From the NCBI RefSeq assembly GCF_037975245.1, contig NC_092569.1, positions 18,023,501 through 18,087,500 of the forward strand: a DNA stretch of 64,000 nucleotides, given 5' to 3'. Source of the stretch: Apostichopus japonicus (Eukaryota > Echinodermata > Holothuroidea > Aspidochirotida > Stichopodidae). Positions 51,321-64,000 of the stretch are shown here, in pieces. The position numbers and the translations under genes are program-made. The notes below the pieces were generated by a model. The model saw nothing but the letters and a program-made list of their open reading frames with translations, searched no databases and was not told the origin of the DNA. The number at the start of each line of letters is the position of its first letter. Position 1 is the first letter of the stretch.

Positions 51321-52070
51321 AACCTGTTACTTGGAATATATTGACAGAATATAATTAATCCACGTGATTGAATAAACAAAGATATTCTTCGTTTTAGATA
51401 TTTCCTACACCCATAGATATATTCCCGTCAGTTGGTACATCGGATCTATGAAAATCCAAATACACACGTCGGTAGTCGAATGTGTGCAGGTTTTAATCGA
51501 TTGTCCTCTTTTAGATATGCAAAATTATTACTACATAAACATGTCGATGTAATTTCAATACTTTTGTCCGCAATTAACGAATAAAGTGTGACACAAAATA
51601 ATGTAAATTGTGATATAAAGAACTTACTATGTGTATGATTGGCATTATGTTAACAAAAGCATTTTCAACTAGTTGCCTGCATCAAATGTCTATTGCTTAT
51701 CATTTTGTTTTCAAAGATAGCAGAAAATTAATGCGGCATGCTACTTTCACAAAGTTTGAAATTACTTTGCGTCTTTCAAGGTCAATTTATGAGGCTACCT
51801 TCATTAATGTCTGACTTCAGGATAAAATCTTCCTGGTTTATTCGAGAGAAAGAATAGTAATCAATGGTTGTAGTATCCATCCCAAGTGTAAAAACAAATC
51901 AAAGCACCACAGTACAGTTCCAAAACTTTAGATTATTTCTCATGCATTCATTGCACGCTATTATTACCTGAATGTTTTTCATCGCATGCCTCAGAGTATG
52001 AGTTCAATTTGATATGTGTTTGTTTATGCAGAACAAGGCACTACGGCTATTCAATTCATATTCAATTCAT

Positions 52071-53212
52071 AAGGACAGATACGCCCGGACAATTAACCCC
52101 GAGGACAACCCCCCCCCCCCGGACAACTACCCACCCGGACAATTACCTCCTCGGACGAATACCCTCTAGACAATTACCCCCCGGATAAATAACTCCGTCC
52201 GAATATCCCCTGGACATATGCCGTTAACTATAGGGGACAGATGCAGCGACGGATACGCAGGTCTTTTTATGAGTTTAGTTTCCCGCGGGCCTCAACATAT
52301 ACCCTGGTCCCTCGGGCACTGCGAAAGGATTTTTACAATTGGGTGAGGGTGCCGGTTAAATTGGCACCACTAGGGTCGTCGTGTGCCTTGGCACCTTTAA
52401 CTTCCTCCCCACTTTTTAAGAAGATTCGAGCTTTCAAACATAAATACCCCAAACTCCTGGATAGTGTTTGGCAATGGACTGAAGCCAGGGGCGAGATAGG
52501 TGGGGACGACGGTTGAAGAAGCACGAGGGGGGGGGGGGGGTGGGTCAATCATGGTAGTAAGTATTAATTTACTATTAGTTATAGTGACACTATTCTGTAT
52601 TACTAATCTCCGAACAATTCCGGCTTATTGCGACTTACCAATTTTTAAGATTTCTGATGAGTAATTTTACTTGATGATTGGTTATGTTATGTTATGTTAG
52701 TTTTTGACACTATTAAATTTGGTTATATCAGAATAATAATCTGGTATATCTTTCATGGTCCTAATGGGCTTTCGTACTACGGGGTTCACCAGCTAAGGAT
52801 CCGCTTGGTTTACGGGCTCGGGGGGGGGGGGCGTGTTAGGTGGGGGATTGGGTGGGGGTGGGGACGGGGACTTGAGCGTAATCTGGTTTAGTTCGGGTAG
52901 TAACCTGGGTGAGGTGTATGTGCCGGTGTAATTCCCGAAGGTAATTGCCGGGGGTTGGGGGTAATTGTCCTCGGGGGTAATTGTCAGGGGTGTACTTGTC
53001 CGGGGGTAATTGTCTGGGGATACTTATCCTCGGGGTATTTGTCCTCTCGGGTGTATGTCCGGGGGGTAGTTATCCCGGGGGTAGTTGTCCTCGGAGGTGT
53101 TCGTCCTCGGGTTTTTTTGTCCGGGGGTGATTGTCAGGGGGTACTTGTCCCGGGGGTATGAGTCCGGGAGTATATGTCTGGGGGGTATTTGTCCAGGGTA
53201 GTTGTCCGGCAA
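52071..53212. mobile_element. Foldback-like element with tandem-repeat inverted arms
   Basis: Left arm (about 52071-52224) is a run of degenerate 14-16-base units of GGACAATTACCCCC type; right arm (about 52925-53212) is a longer run of the reverse complement, GGGGGTAATTGTCC. The arms face each other around about 700 bases. Inverted arms built of short tandem repeats are the signature of foldback elements, known from Drosophila FB and sea-urchin TU elements. The centre holds an unrecognised plus-strand frame (52241-52516) and G runs at 52527-52541 and 52820-52830. Confidence 0.7.
52241..52516 (+). CDS. Unrecognised 91-codon frame inside the foldback-like element
   Basis: Starts ATG within the element and contains FYNWVRVPVKLAPLG and FKKIRAFKHKYPKLLDSVWQ. 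It is not low-complexity and is moderately basic. I recognise no family. It may be a captured exon fragment or chance coding in G+C-richer DNA; no splice sites or promoter are evident. Confidence 0.2.
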   Translation: MQRRIRRSFYEFSFPRASTYTLVPRALRKDFYNWVRVPVKLAPLGSSCALAPLTSSPLFKKIRAFKHKYPKLLDSVWQWTEARGEIGGDDG

Positions 53213-53239
53213 CCCTGATTTGAAGTGTTTAAACTGACT

Positions 53240-54000
53240 AAATTCCAGTCGGAAATCTACTGCATTATAAGAACAGGTGTCTCATGGTTATGTTTGTGTG
53301 CACAGTGTGCTACAAGACATATCTCAATAAAAATTAAAGTTGTCTCGTTCTGTGTTCACTTGCAATTCCTCTTATGGTTTAAAAATACAGTAAATAAACA
53401 AATTCACATGTTAGCCTACCAATACAAAGGGGGCTTACCATATAGTCGGGAAAATAACCGTCAATAACAACGACATCATAGTGTCAACTTAAATGGCAAT
53501 GATATGTTTTGGTAATATCTTTTCTATATCAGAGGCTCTATAAAACATTTGGATGAATTTATCACCATATTCACACAGTCAGGCACATACCTCATCAAAG
53601 TAGAAGGCATCCTTTGGGTAATTGTTTATTAAGTTAAGAGGTAGCACATTTATATGAGTCAATCAATTAATGTTGGTGTTAATCATTTGACAAAAAGTAG
53701 GATGAAGCTATAGAAAGAAGAAGAGAACAACTCATAATGTATTTCTGTATTTGTTCCTGCTAATTTATTTTAACAGATTCGTTATTATTCAGTATTGTCA
53801 AATCTTTACCCCACTATTTTAGCGTTATAAAATCGTTATCCACAGTGATTCACAATTGGCCAACACGCAAAATTTCCCAATGAAATCGAACATTTATCTA
53901 AATTCTAAAATATAGTCAGAGTACTACCACAATTCCCTTCTCGTTCTATTACTCTTTTGTAAATACAAAACCTCGCTTACTCTTCTTTTTTGTCCTGATA
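53240..54000. other. Between foldback element and M3 3' flank, nothing recognised
   Basis: A+T-rich sequence without recognised genes up to about 53905, where homology to 34895-35238 begins. Confidence 0.4.
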
Positions 54001-54001
54001 G

Positions 54002-54007
54002 TTTATT
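54002..54007 (-). terminator. Poly(A) signal candidate of M3
   Basis: AATAAA on the minus strand about 235 bases past the M3 stop. The same hexamer is preserved in the homologous copy of this flank near 35004-35009. Confidence 0.45.
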
Positions 54008-54241
54008 GTTATCTGGAATACTCTGGCCAGCGAGGTTCATCGAAAGTAATGCATCGAACGTATGGAATATTTGTGGATTTTGAATCTTTACAGTAGGGAA
54101 GACTTAAGTACTGAATTATTTGCATTAGGGAATTACTGTTGAATAAGTAATTTACAGTATAAGTGAGGACGGTTTTTGGACAAAAAACATCCACAAAATG
54201 TCTTTTGTACGTCTTGTTCGCTTGGTGTCTTCAACACTTCA

Positions 54242-57200
54242 TCAGGTTCGAGGTCGTATTTTCATTTCTGTTGATCTTATGTTGTAATAACCACCGGGGA
54301 AATTATACCAATAAATGGTATAAGATCCAGTGTACGGTCGATTCAGGTCACAATAATAATAATAAGAGTACCACCATGCACTACTATAATACTCGGCAAG
54401 GTTATCAATAGAACCATAACTATAGTCGTCGTTGTCCTCATCGCGTGTAGAGAATTCTTCACCGTTGTGATAACGCATAGCGTCGTAACCTAGGTAAGAA
54501 GAGAACAAGAGTGTATCAAATCACGAACAGTAATAGAACGAAATGAGGTCGATACATACTACAAATCTGATAGTATTATAAAATATTGACTGGTCAGTTT
54601 ATGGAGCTATTAATTATTAAAACCTGACAGTTTTGCTCTTCTTATTATCTTTCTCTATTTTGTTTTAACCACGAGCTGTACTCTGTATGAGTTATTGTGT
54701 GATATTGTGACAGGTCTAATCATGTCATCGCGCATACATCTCAGCATTTTGTATACGAAGTGGTCAATAGAGAAGATATGGTGTGTGTACATATTGCCTG
54801 TTATGTTGCTCCAATATTTGTTATAGCACTAATAATTTGTAGGAAAAAACCCACCTTTGTGTGATAATGTGATCGTTTGTTCGAGATATCTATCGGCATG
54901 AGCCACTGGAGGTATTTAACATGAGACAGTTAGTTTAATACGTGCTTGTATTTCGTTCATTATATGAAACTAAATGAAATATTTATAATATAGTTGTTTT
55001 GCATAACGTTGACGGTATGACATTAAGCCGGTTTTTATTTACTTCGTTTCGGGTTTACATTTTTAGTTATACCACTCTGGATATTTAAAAAATAAATAAC
55101 CTCTCTCTCTTTCTTGATAAATCATGATGCTATATTTAATCATTGTGACTAAACTTGTTGGGGTGGATAATAGAGGACGCACTGCATAAATATTTTGATA
55201 TAAATGGCTATATCCATTTGAAATTTGTGATTGTGGAGCTCCATGTATTTTACTTCACACTTAAAGCTGGTATTCCATGTCATATACACTGGGACGTTAC
55301 GGCATGCCAAAAACATATTACATATGTCCAGCCTGGTCGATTAAATGTGGTGAGAAGCTACGACGAACAGTCACATTTCAAATAAATATCTACGAGGTTT
55401 ATCTATCATTCGCCCGATCTTGGATACATCTAGTCATCTCGATGCAGTTAATTCATGTTTAATTGACATTGTTGCGTACTATGACATGTAAATATCATCG
55501 CCTAGTTTAATTTACAGCACATATAGCTGCTCTCGTACGTATGATATTATCTTCTACTTAATGTAAAGTTAACAGTGGATTCTCATTAGAGATTTTTCTT
55601 TGTCTATCAAGCACTTAGCTTGGGGTAACTTCCCAAAGATGATTTCAACGTAGTAAAAGTATATAGTCGAATATGCCAAAACGACATACCTTATATGGCT
55701 AATCACATTGTTGCTACTATGGATATGACACATTTTTCATATTTCAAGTCCGTTTGATCATAGGTCATTTAGCTATGATTTTAAAATGTAGTTGGGAAAG
55801 AAGAAGAAGAACTCACCTACTGTACTGGAAGAGTCATAACCACTGACGCTGAGTAAGTAATTAGTTCCCTCATTGCCTACGCTGAAGGAACTGTACTTAG
55901 CATAGTAATGTTCTCCAGATTTGGAAACAAAGTCTATTCTTAGTTCATATTGAGTTTGGCTCGTTAACGCTGCAAGTTTGTCATTTCCAAGCCAGAAACT
56001 TCCATTGAAGTCGCCGAAACCCTCTTTGTAATCGTCCCAGTATAGGTTAAAGTCGACACTACTATCAACACGGCGTTGAAAAACCTGAAAGTTCAGTAAT
56101 TAGGAGAAAAGGGACTTAATCATTAATAAAGCTGGTTATCTATCTCGAATGAACGGTAACAACTTTGCTGCAAGAGTTATCATACATTTTCATAAACTTG
56201 GTATTAATTCAGATGCAAAAGTCAAAATATTTCATTGCTTCTCCAACGGTAGAAGTGGAGCTTGTACTTTCATGCATATGATGAAATGAATTTAGGATAA
56301 AATTTCGATTTGAAAATCTCTTCCTGCAATGCAGTTTCTTTTCAAATAAACCCGAACAAGACATGTCAAAAGCGACGTGTCTAGGCAACAACAATTGTAC
56401 ATTATAAGTAGAACTCCATTAATCAATCGCTATGTTGATCGTCTATATAGGACGAAACATACATGACTCTCCAATTTGATCGAATATAACCTAGACTTAC
56501 TTTAAATCATACTTATGCTGAGATAAAAGAAATATTCTTACCAGAAAAGTTTTCCACGATACAGGAAACAAAAATCAATCAACTTTATAGACCCTCAACT
56601 CCACTATCCCAGTTCCCTTACAATAAGACAGGAACCGCTTTAGACTAAGTTTCAAAGTTCACAAACTTTTTTGTGAGATTTAATATCTTACAGCGTCCAG
56701 ATGGACCACTGCATTTCCTTTTATAATCAGTTGTGAACCTGATAAGAAGTACAACAATGACTTCGAAATTTAAATGAATGGAATATTTAACCTGAAATAA
56801 CAAACACATGAATGGACAATCAGTTACATACCAACCAGCCTCCTCCATCTGTGACATCGCACGTGACCTGAAATGGCACATCTTGCCCAGCTGGTTGTAT
56901 ACTTTGGATGCTATTCGATATTTCTCCTCTAAATCCACCACAGTCTGGGGAAGTGGCTTGAGTACACCGGACTCCGTCGCCCGTGTACCCTGTGTTACAG
57001 TAACACTTTAATATACCTCGTCGTTCCTCACAGTTAGCATTGGGACTGCACCGGTATGTATCATCACAGCTTAACAGACCGCTGTTGCAAGAACATCGTT
57101 TGGTACAAGAAGGGTTCACATATACTTCACCTTCCTAACGAGATAAAACGGTGATCGTTTGAAGTAATTACATGATACGAAAATCCTTCAATGGGAATAC

Positions 57201-60200
57201 TCAATGTTTCATGTCAAGGCATAATGAGCAGAGCAATAGGTGACATTCCTTCATAAAATTAGTGGAGCTGCAGGGTAAATGTTTTACGTTTTTAAAATTT
57301 ATCATTTCACGCACTATAATAACTATTTTGTTCCGGCATTTCTCCTCATTGTAAATTAGTTTGATACGTAAACATTTAGGAAATGGTATCTTACCGCTAG
57401 AACTACTCCTTGGCCTTTCTCCGTTTCCTCTATGAAGCAACCACAGTCCTCTCTAGGTATACAGTCTTCCTCGTCCATCAAGAACCCATCGGGACAAACG
57501 CAAGTGGGTGTACTAGAGCATGATTCGGTACATGTAGGATCGGCACATGAACCTTCGCATTTACACCTGTTGAGAACCTTGTTGGTAGGACACCACTCGA
57601 TGCATGGGTCTGGAATAGGAATAACGATTAAGTTACGACATCAAAAAGGAAAGCTTTATGCAAAGTGTCTTATGATCTATTATCTCAATAACACATCATG
57701 TTCATAAATTATCATTTGATATTGAATAAAAATGCAAAACATGCTTCACAGTTAAAACGACATATCTAAATAAACCAATGGAATAAATAGCAAACCGCTC
57801 TCTGCCCTTACTAGATGAACAAAATACATCGATTTATGAAGAAACTAAGTCTGAGCTAAGTGCTTGATAGCAGTGGCCAACAACGTGCTCATGAAAGTAA
57901 ATTTACATGCTGCAAAATGAATATTAAATATTACTACGAGCTCATTCATCTAAAGATACCTTGGTTAATGGCATGAATGTCAGGTTGGTTCAGGTGGGAA
58001 GTATATCGTTAGTAAGCGAAACATTCCCGCTCTGTATCACACCGCAGGTCAAACATATTAATATCATCGAATTATTTAAACATGTGTGAACAGCAAAAAT
58101 CGCAATATTTTAATTTCAATGTTTAACGATTATCAAACATATTAAATGTCACTTCGGGCGAGAAACGTGTCCAGTTAAGAAGTGTATCAGTTTAATAACC
58201 CACCTGTTGCTCCGGTATACTCTCCAGTGCTAACCAGTTTGTAATGACTGAAGTTGTCACTGATGCGGAAAGTTTCATACGTCACGAAGAATGAACAACC
58301 GGATTCTGTAGTTATATCCATGCGGAGCTGATATTTCCTCTGATTGGTGATGTAGGATATCTTCTCATTGCCGAGCCAAAATTCATGAGAAAGGAAACCA
58401 AAACCGTTTTCATATTCGTCCCAAGTACGATTGAAGTTGATTGAACTATCCTTTCGTCTCTGTATGACCTGTAGAAATAATTTGAGACATAAAAATATTA
58501 AACTGATTGAATTGCAAGACCGTTAGTTATTACCTGTAAGACAAGTGTGAAACAAAAGAAAGGCAAAACTATACTGAAACATGGAACAAACAACCTGCAG
58601 AAAGAGAAGAATGAGATAATATAAACAAATTAAAATCACTTACAAACCACACCAAATGTATATTGATGCGAATACTATATATATATTACCAATATATGAG
58701 TTGTGTCATCTTCGGCAATTTAGTATTCGTATTGAAGTCAGGAATATGTGGAAAGTATTAAAACGTATTGGAAAACCATGTAGGAATATAAGTATGGTGC
58801 AGACTGCTTTTGCGAAAGAGCATGACAGATGATTCGACCAACCTTTTTTTGTAAGACATAAATATTGTGTAAAGCTTGCCGAGCCCAATGTAACATCAAA
58901 CTATATATTATTACATCATACTAATATGAAAAGTTCTGTAGTATGAGAAATGTATTATTTCAACAAGAATAATTTCAATTGTGGTGACAAATCTTGCAAT
59001 GTAATTACAACATTCACAGTATAAAATACAACACCTACCGTCCATCCACCATCACCTAGACTGTTGTTACAAGATACTTCAAAAGGTTCAGGATAGCCGT
59101 CTGGTTTGATGACGTAAACACCATCGTTTCTAGACGATGGACATTGGCTTAGCACTTCATGGCAGTCTCGTGGATATTCAGCACGTTGGTAGAGGAAAAA
59201 CGATGACGCTAAAAGGAAAAGGTAACACAACATAAGCATAACTTACATTAAGCTAAGTGGTTTCATAACTCCGGAGACACTTGTGTAACAACAGAGATCA
59301 TATGGCCTACCTTTAGTGTTTACTTTGTCAATGTTCACAACTACTTGCGTCATTTCCTGATCACGTTATAAAAGTTTGGCATGGGCAATTACGTAGATGT
59401 GATTTTAAAATCTAGTTACTATTACTTACTGGTCTGTACTATTTCAAACATTTTCCATTTTTTTTTAAGTCACTCGTTTTATCTTATATCCCTGAAAAAT
59501 TTGGTAAGTTAAGCATTTGAATAATATGTAGCAAATTAAAAACCTCATTTTAAAGACGATCAATATTTTTTTAACAAATTTCGTTTCCTATACATCATAA
59601 TTTTCATACACAAAAAGTACTAAAGTAAACAAATTATCTTTAAAAAAATTAAAAGTCTTTGAAGTTACATAGTGCTTATTATACTCACAAATGTTATGTT
59701 AACAACATATGATATCTTTGAAGATACTTCCCAAACGATTTGTATATCTTATACGTTCATAATTGTTTGGAAATTCTGCAAATGTTATGATATAGTTGTA
59801 TCTTAAAGACAGACAATATTACTATCACTCGTCTTTGGAAATTAGCTTGTGGTTGGGGCAATGGGGAAGGAGAATGGAGAGGGGAGAGGATATACGGGTA
59901 AGAAAATGCTACAACGTTGTTAACGTTTTAAAGTTTTTAATATAATAGAAATTAACATGATAGAAATGCTACAATGTTGCTACAACGTTGCTACAAAGCT
60001 GTTAACGTTTTATAGTTTTTAATATGATAGAAATTAACTTGAAGCATTCTTTAGAGTTAACATTCTTTAGAAATTAACATTCTTTAGAAATTAACAGTCT
60101 TTAGAAATAAACATTCTTTGAAATTAAAATTCTTAGAAGCTGCATAGTGCTTATTATACTCACAATAGTTATGCTAACAACGTATGATATCTTTGACGAT

Positions 60201-63200
60201 ACTTCCCAAACGATTTTTATATCATATACGTACATAATTGTTTGGAAATTCTCCAAATGTTATGATATAGTTGTATCTTAAAGACAAACAATATTATTTC
60301 CACTCGTCTTTGGAGATTAGCTTGTGGTTGGGGCAAAGGGGAAGGAGAAGGGAGAAGGGAGAGGAGATAAGGGTAAAAATGCTACAACGTTTTGAAGTTT
60401 TTAATGAGATAGAAACACTCACTTAACGTTTGGTCTCCGAGGTCACTAATACTCCTTTTACGTTCCGGCTAAAATAAGGTCAAAATATTGAATTAAAATG
60501 ATCGTCCAATAAAAACAGTGTACAATTATATAGTAAAATTTTCAACGTTACATATTTCTTACATTCTCCTATGTAAAGGTAAGTCCTACTTTTTATTTTA
60601 TTTTCTCATGCATTGATAACTATATTTTACATAGCTGCTTGTTATTTAAGGACAAGTTGGAGAAAAGTTATTGACTCAGTCGTGTATCTGTGTTAGTAGA
60701 TAGCTGCCGTTTATTGAAGACAAAAAGAAAACAATATAGATACAACAAAAGTTTGGTTGAGTTATGGAGGAGTATGACAAGAAGTATGATAAGCAGTTTT
60801 AATTTTTACGTGAATTTAGGTGAATATTGAAGATTAAAAGTAATCCGATAAAGATGGCATTTCTCTCAGTACAAAACACAAAGGAGGAACGTTTAGGTTT
60901 ACGTTTAGCATTGTCTTGAAACATATTTTGATTTGTTTTGTTTTAATATCCCATACATTCAGGTAGTTTCTATGCCCATCAATTTCTTCTAGATAATGAA
61001 CATTTACTATATGCTCATTAGGTATCACCTTTTTGATATGTCTTCTGTAGTTTAAAACAATTATTATTAATTTTAAAGGAGACTTATTGGTTAATAACGA
61101 TTCTGTTCTAATGTATGATAACGTTCGATAGAAGTTTTGTAGAAAACATAAATATATGAAAGAACCATGTGAATCTTCAAATGATCTTGATTATTAATGG
61201 AACAATTTTTCTTTCATTAACAGCTGTTTGGGATAAACCTGACGTTGATTAAAATTTGTAGCGACAACGAACTGACAACGACATCAGCGATTATATCAAA
61301 GGACAATTCTTATAACAGCAACGTTTGGATGAGTTAAGTTAGTATATATTTTGATTTTCTTTATTGCCATTGTCCATTTACATTAATTTAGTACATAAAC
61401 TAAATAAATGATACTAGTTAAGTAGTTAATTAAGTCGACATCGTATTTAATGTAAAATATTTAGAACAATTATCTTTTATCAACTATGCATCTTTAGAGC
61501 TTACGAAACATTCTATGAAAAGGTAGATTAAACATTTTTGGCAGACCAAAATAACGCTTTTTGATATTACAGAGAACAAAATGAACACAATACGCTAATC
61601 GTTTGACGTTTATTGCAGCGGTATGTTATTAAAATAATGATAAAATAAAATTATATCATTATTTCGTAATTTAACTAAATATTTTGTAGAATTTTAACTT
61701 AAACATGGTCCTTTAAATTTGAAAAAAAAAACGTTGTCTGTGCATAGACGACAAATGGAATTGATAGGCATTTATCAATTATCATGTAACTAAAGTAACT
61801 GTTCATGACCTTTAGGTTGAATTAATGATTGAAATAATGTATTGTCATATAACTTAGAGTTGACTTGAGAAAATGACTTGGTTAGAACACTGATTAAGTT
61901 CAAAAGTAGCAACCTGCGTAATGACTTTTTCAATAAAATTGTTCACATTATAATTAGGAAAAGTCTTTAACTACTTCGATACGTTATCATGATATTCCAA
62001 CAAGTATTCTAAGTTCAAGAGTTGACACCGTGAGCATTGACTTTTTTCAAGAAACTACAACGGTACGTTATCATGATTTTCCAATAAAGTAAATCAAAAA
62101 GAATTTGGGTGACAGAATCAACCATTAAAATGGTTCTTCCATATCCACTGGGTGTTTGTAAGATAAATTTAAAGTTTTCAAGAAGGTAGATTTTTGTCAA
62201 AGCTGAATATTCTCAGATACCTATTCAAAATTGCACCGACTGAATCTTCGATATCTCCAAACGACGGAAAGAAAATTCACTGTTGCTTCTTTTTTTTTTT
62301 TTAAACTCGTTAGTATATGTTAGCAAACTAGATCTGCGTAGTCAAGATTTCTCTTTTGTTGAATATTTTGTAACATTTTCATAATGCGAAATAGCGGTAT
62401 TTAAATATATTAACATTAACATATTAAAACAACGTGTTGGAAGTAGTGTCAAAAGTTGTTTCCTATAGTTAGCAGTGTTCTATGGAAAAGTCTAGACTGT
62501 TCAAAGGAAATTCAGTTTATGGTTCGGATCGGGATTTTCAAGATTAAAGCATTTATTGACTAAAGCACTTAATCTAAACTGATGAAGAACCTGTTGTCAT
62601 TTGCTTGATTTTGATTTGAAGAAGATATTAATCTAAGTGTAAAAATTACAACGTAGGCATTTGGTAAGATAACAATGTTTTTTGTGTAAAAAATGTCGTC
62701 GAATAGTATTTATTAATTAACTCTCCAATTGCCATCAAATATAGACATTTAAACTTTCTGATGTAAACTTCAGAAAGGTAAAATAACTATTAGGCTATAT
62801 GAATGTTACATTTTTATTTTATGTGGATAAGGGAAATTTAATTATTAAATGATAGATAGATCAACGTTATATTTAAACTGAAGAAGCCGTAAAGTAGAAA
62901 GTCTCGTATTACCCGTGTAAATGTTAAATAATCAGTAAAGAATTAGAAAAAAAATATAGGGGTAGTGAAAGGGGTATATTATCGGTTGGAGCATACTAGA
63001 CAAACTTTAGTAAGTTAAAGTAGACACTGCTTTAACGTTATAAACCTCTCAATTCATTTTGCTGTGGTAGATTAGCCTATATTAGAGCAACGATTTTCTG
63101 TTTATGGTGTTTATAGGTATATTATTTTAATATTGAATTTCTCTTTCTATTTCCTTCGTGTCTGTCAAAAAATTACGTTTCTATAACAACGAAAAAGCGC

Positions 63201-63877
63201 AATAATTCAAAGTACATTAAGTATAAATCGCGGCTAAAGAAGATACTCCGCATTTCCTTATTTTCAACGACAATGTATTTTACAGTTCACAGTGTGTCTA
63301 TATTTCGTAGATTAAATTAATATGAATTGATTATATGTACTTTAATTGAAAGAATTCGTCTAATGGTTTCTTGAACAGAGTCATTATTATAGAAATTAAG
63401 ATTAAGATTATGTAAAATATACCCTTTGGTAAATGTGTTCTATACTACTATTTGATTAACTAATATGAAGCTTAAAACGCGAAACAATAAATTAACAACC
63501 AGTACGTGTGACTAAATCGAATTCGACTTCATTATTACTGTTAGTAAGCATTTTGAAGTAATATTTTTATCTCTTAGATAGATCAAGTGAAAGTAAATGA
63601 AGTAAATTACCAAAGGAGAGTGTAACAAGGTTTAACATTGCAGATCGAAAACAATCAATTGAGTTCTGCTTAAACATCGAAATGGTAACTTTACAGATGT
63701 TACACCTGAAATATAAAAGTAAAAGAAAAACTTACCCCTTCTTGAGAAGACACGCTGCTGGAAATAAAAATGATGAGAAACAGAGAGGTTAAACCTCCAC
63801 AATGTCTTCTAAACAAGTACAACATTGTACAAAGTTACCTCTTGCAGTATAAAGTTGGAATGAATGTGAAATCCATA
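54242..63877 (-). CDS. M3: chimeric FReD(A-B)-TIL-EGF-FReD gene, mosaic
   Basis: Minus-strand exons: 63877-63839, 63757-63736, 60468-60423 (propeptide PERKRSISDLGDQTL), 59208-59039 (A1), 58468-58204 (B1), 57609-57395 (TIL), 57134-56832 (VWC/EGF plus A2), 56084-55817 (B2), 54489-54242 (C2, stop TGA). The frame is open for 524 residues after the first base. Up to the middle of the EGF exon it is almost the same as M1 and M2. From there it diverges: A2 reads SPDCGGFRGEIS with one codon fewer, B2 reads WDDYKEGFGDF and SFWLGNDKLAALT, C2 reads FSTRDEDNDDYSYGSIDNLA and WWYSYYYYCDLN. Two cysteines present in M2 C2 are absent. A further 5' exon, if any, lies upstream, possibly past the right edge. Confidence 0.85.
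57395..57609 (-). CDS. M3 TIL-domain exon
   Basis: 215 nt with the same phases and all TIL cysteines as M1. A few codons differ near its 3' part (the region matching REDCGCFIEETEKGQGVV in place of the M1 RENCSCFIEEAENGQGVV), so it is diverging under an open frame. Confidence 0.83.
59648..60420. repeat. Intronic tandem duplication and expanded minisatellite in M3
   Basis: Equivalent of the M1 duplication, units at about 59648-59960 and 60123-60418. Between them, at 60044-60134, the ACATTCTTTAGAAATTA repeat has about five to six copies, against about three in M1 (4431-4492). Confidence 0.75.
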
Positions 63878-63959
63878 CTGCTGCAATTACGCCAGATACG
63901 ATTGGCCCGGGATAATACAGTGGTGTTAGGCAACCATTGTCATACTCCTTCGTCTAGAC

Positions 63960-63986
63960 ATATTATTATTATTATTATTATTATAT
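63960..63986. repeat. (ATT)n microsatellite
   Basis: About eight ATT units at the right edge. The homologous places in M1 (8510-8523) and M2 (48027-48040) have about three or an interrupted run. Confidence 0.85.
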
Positions 63987-64000
63987 TAGTATTTCTGTCA

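Noticed and set aside
53024..53212. Minus-strand proline/arginine-rich repeat protein
   Set aside because: Translation of the tandem GGACAATTACCCCC units of the foldback arm.

Overview
The window reads as animal genomic DNA. It is A+T-rich, coding sequence is split into short exons with GT..AG introns, and long introns and intergenic DNA carry microsatellites, a 5'-truncated LINE and a foldback-type repeat. Every gene I can support encodes a secreted protein with a fibrinogen-related domain (FReD). Domain style and repeat content suggest a marine deuterostome, most likely an echinoderm and plausibly a sea cucumber; the organism is an inference from family knowledge, not a direct reading.

Layout: three large minus-strand genes (M1, M2, M3) form a direct array. 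M1 lies at about 1-8425 and runs off the left edge; M2 lies at 38121-47943; M3 lies at 54242-63877 and may lack its first exon at the right edge. Three compact plus-strand genes (P1 12613-15443, P2 18499-24650, P3 29501-32714) sit between M1 and M2. P1, P2 and P3 can each be assembled from signal peptide to stop with all exon phases agreeing (312, 306 and 296 residues). The M genes can be assembled from a 39-nt 5' exon to the stop (525 residues in M2, 524 in M3), but their signal-peptide exon was not found.

The most unusual object is the M architecture. A short propeptide with a basic cluster is followed by the first two FReD exons (A1, B1). The third FReD exon is absent there; instead, in the same phase, comes a ten-cysteine TIL (trypsin-inhibitor-like) exon, then a VWC-like plus EGF-like exon that runs into a second FReD first part (A2), then B2 and a tyrosine-rich terminal exon C2. 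It looks like a FReD whose A-B cassette was duplicated around an inserted TIL/EGF module. P1-P3 have a single FReD each, with an extra cysteine-rich loop before the usual NLNG region.

M1 and M2 are young duplicates that also share introns and 5' flank, including a decayed plus-strand FReD exon at 10.8 kb and 49.7 kb. M3 is a mosaic: its 5' two thirds match M1/M2 closely, but from the middle of the EGF exon to the stop it is strongly diverged. Between genes lie a LINE 3' end (11.0-11.6 kb), an (AT)n tract, an unidentified open exon-like frame (17.0-17.3 kb), a hammerhead-like motif (17.5 kb), about 2.9 kb apparently inserted just past the M2 stop, a foldback-like element (52.07-53.21 kb) and DNA in which I recognise nothing. 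FReD proteins of invertebrates are commonly secreted lectin-like recognition molecules; that role is a reasonable guess here but is not shown by the sequence.
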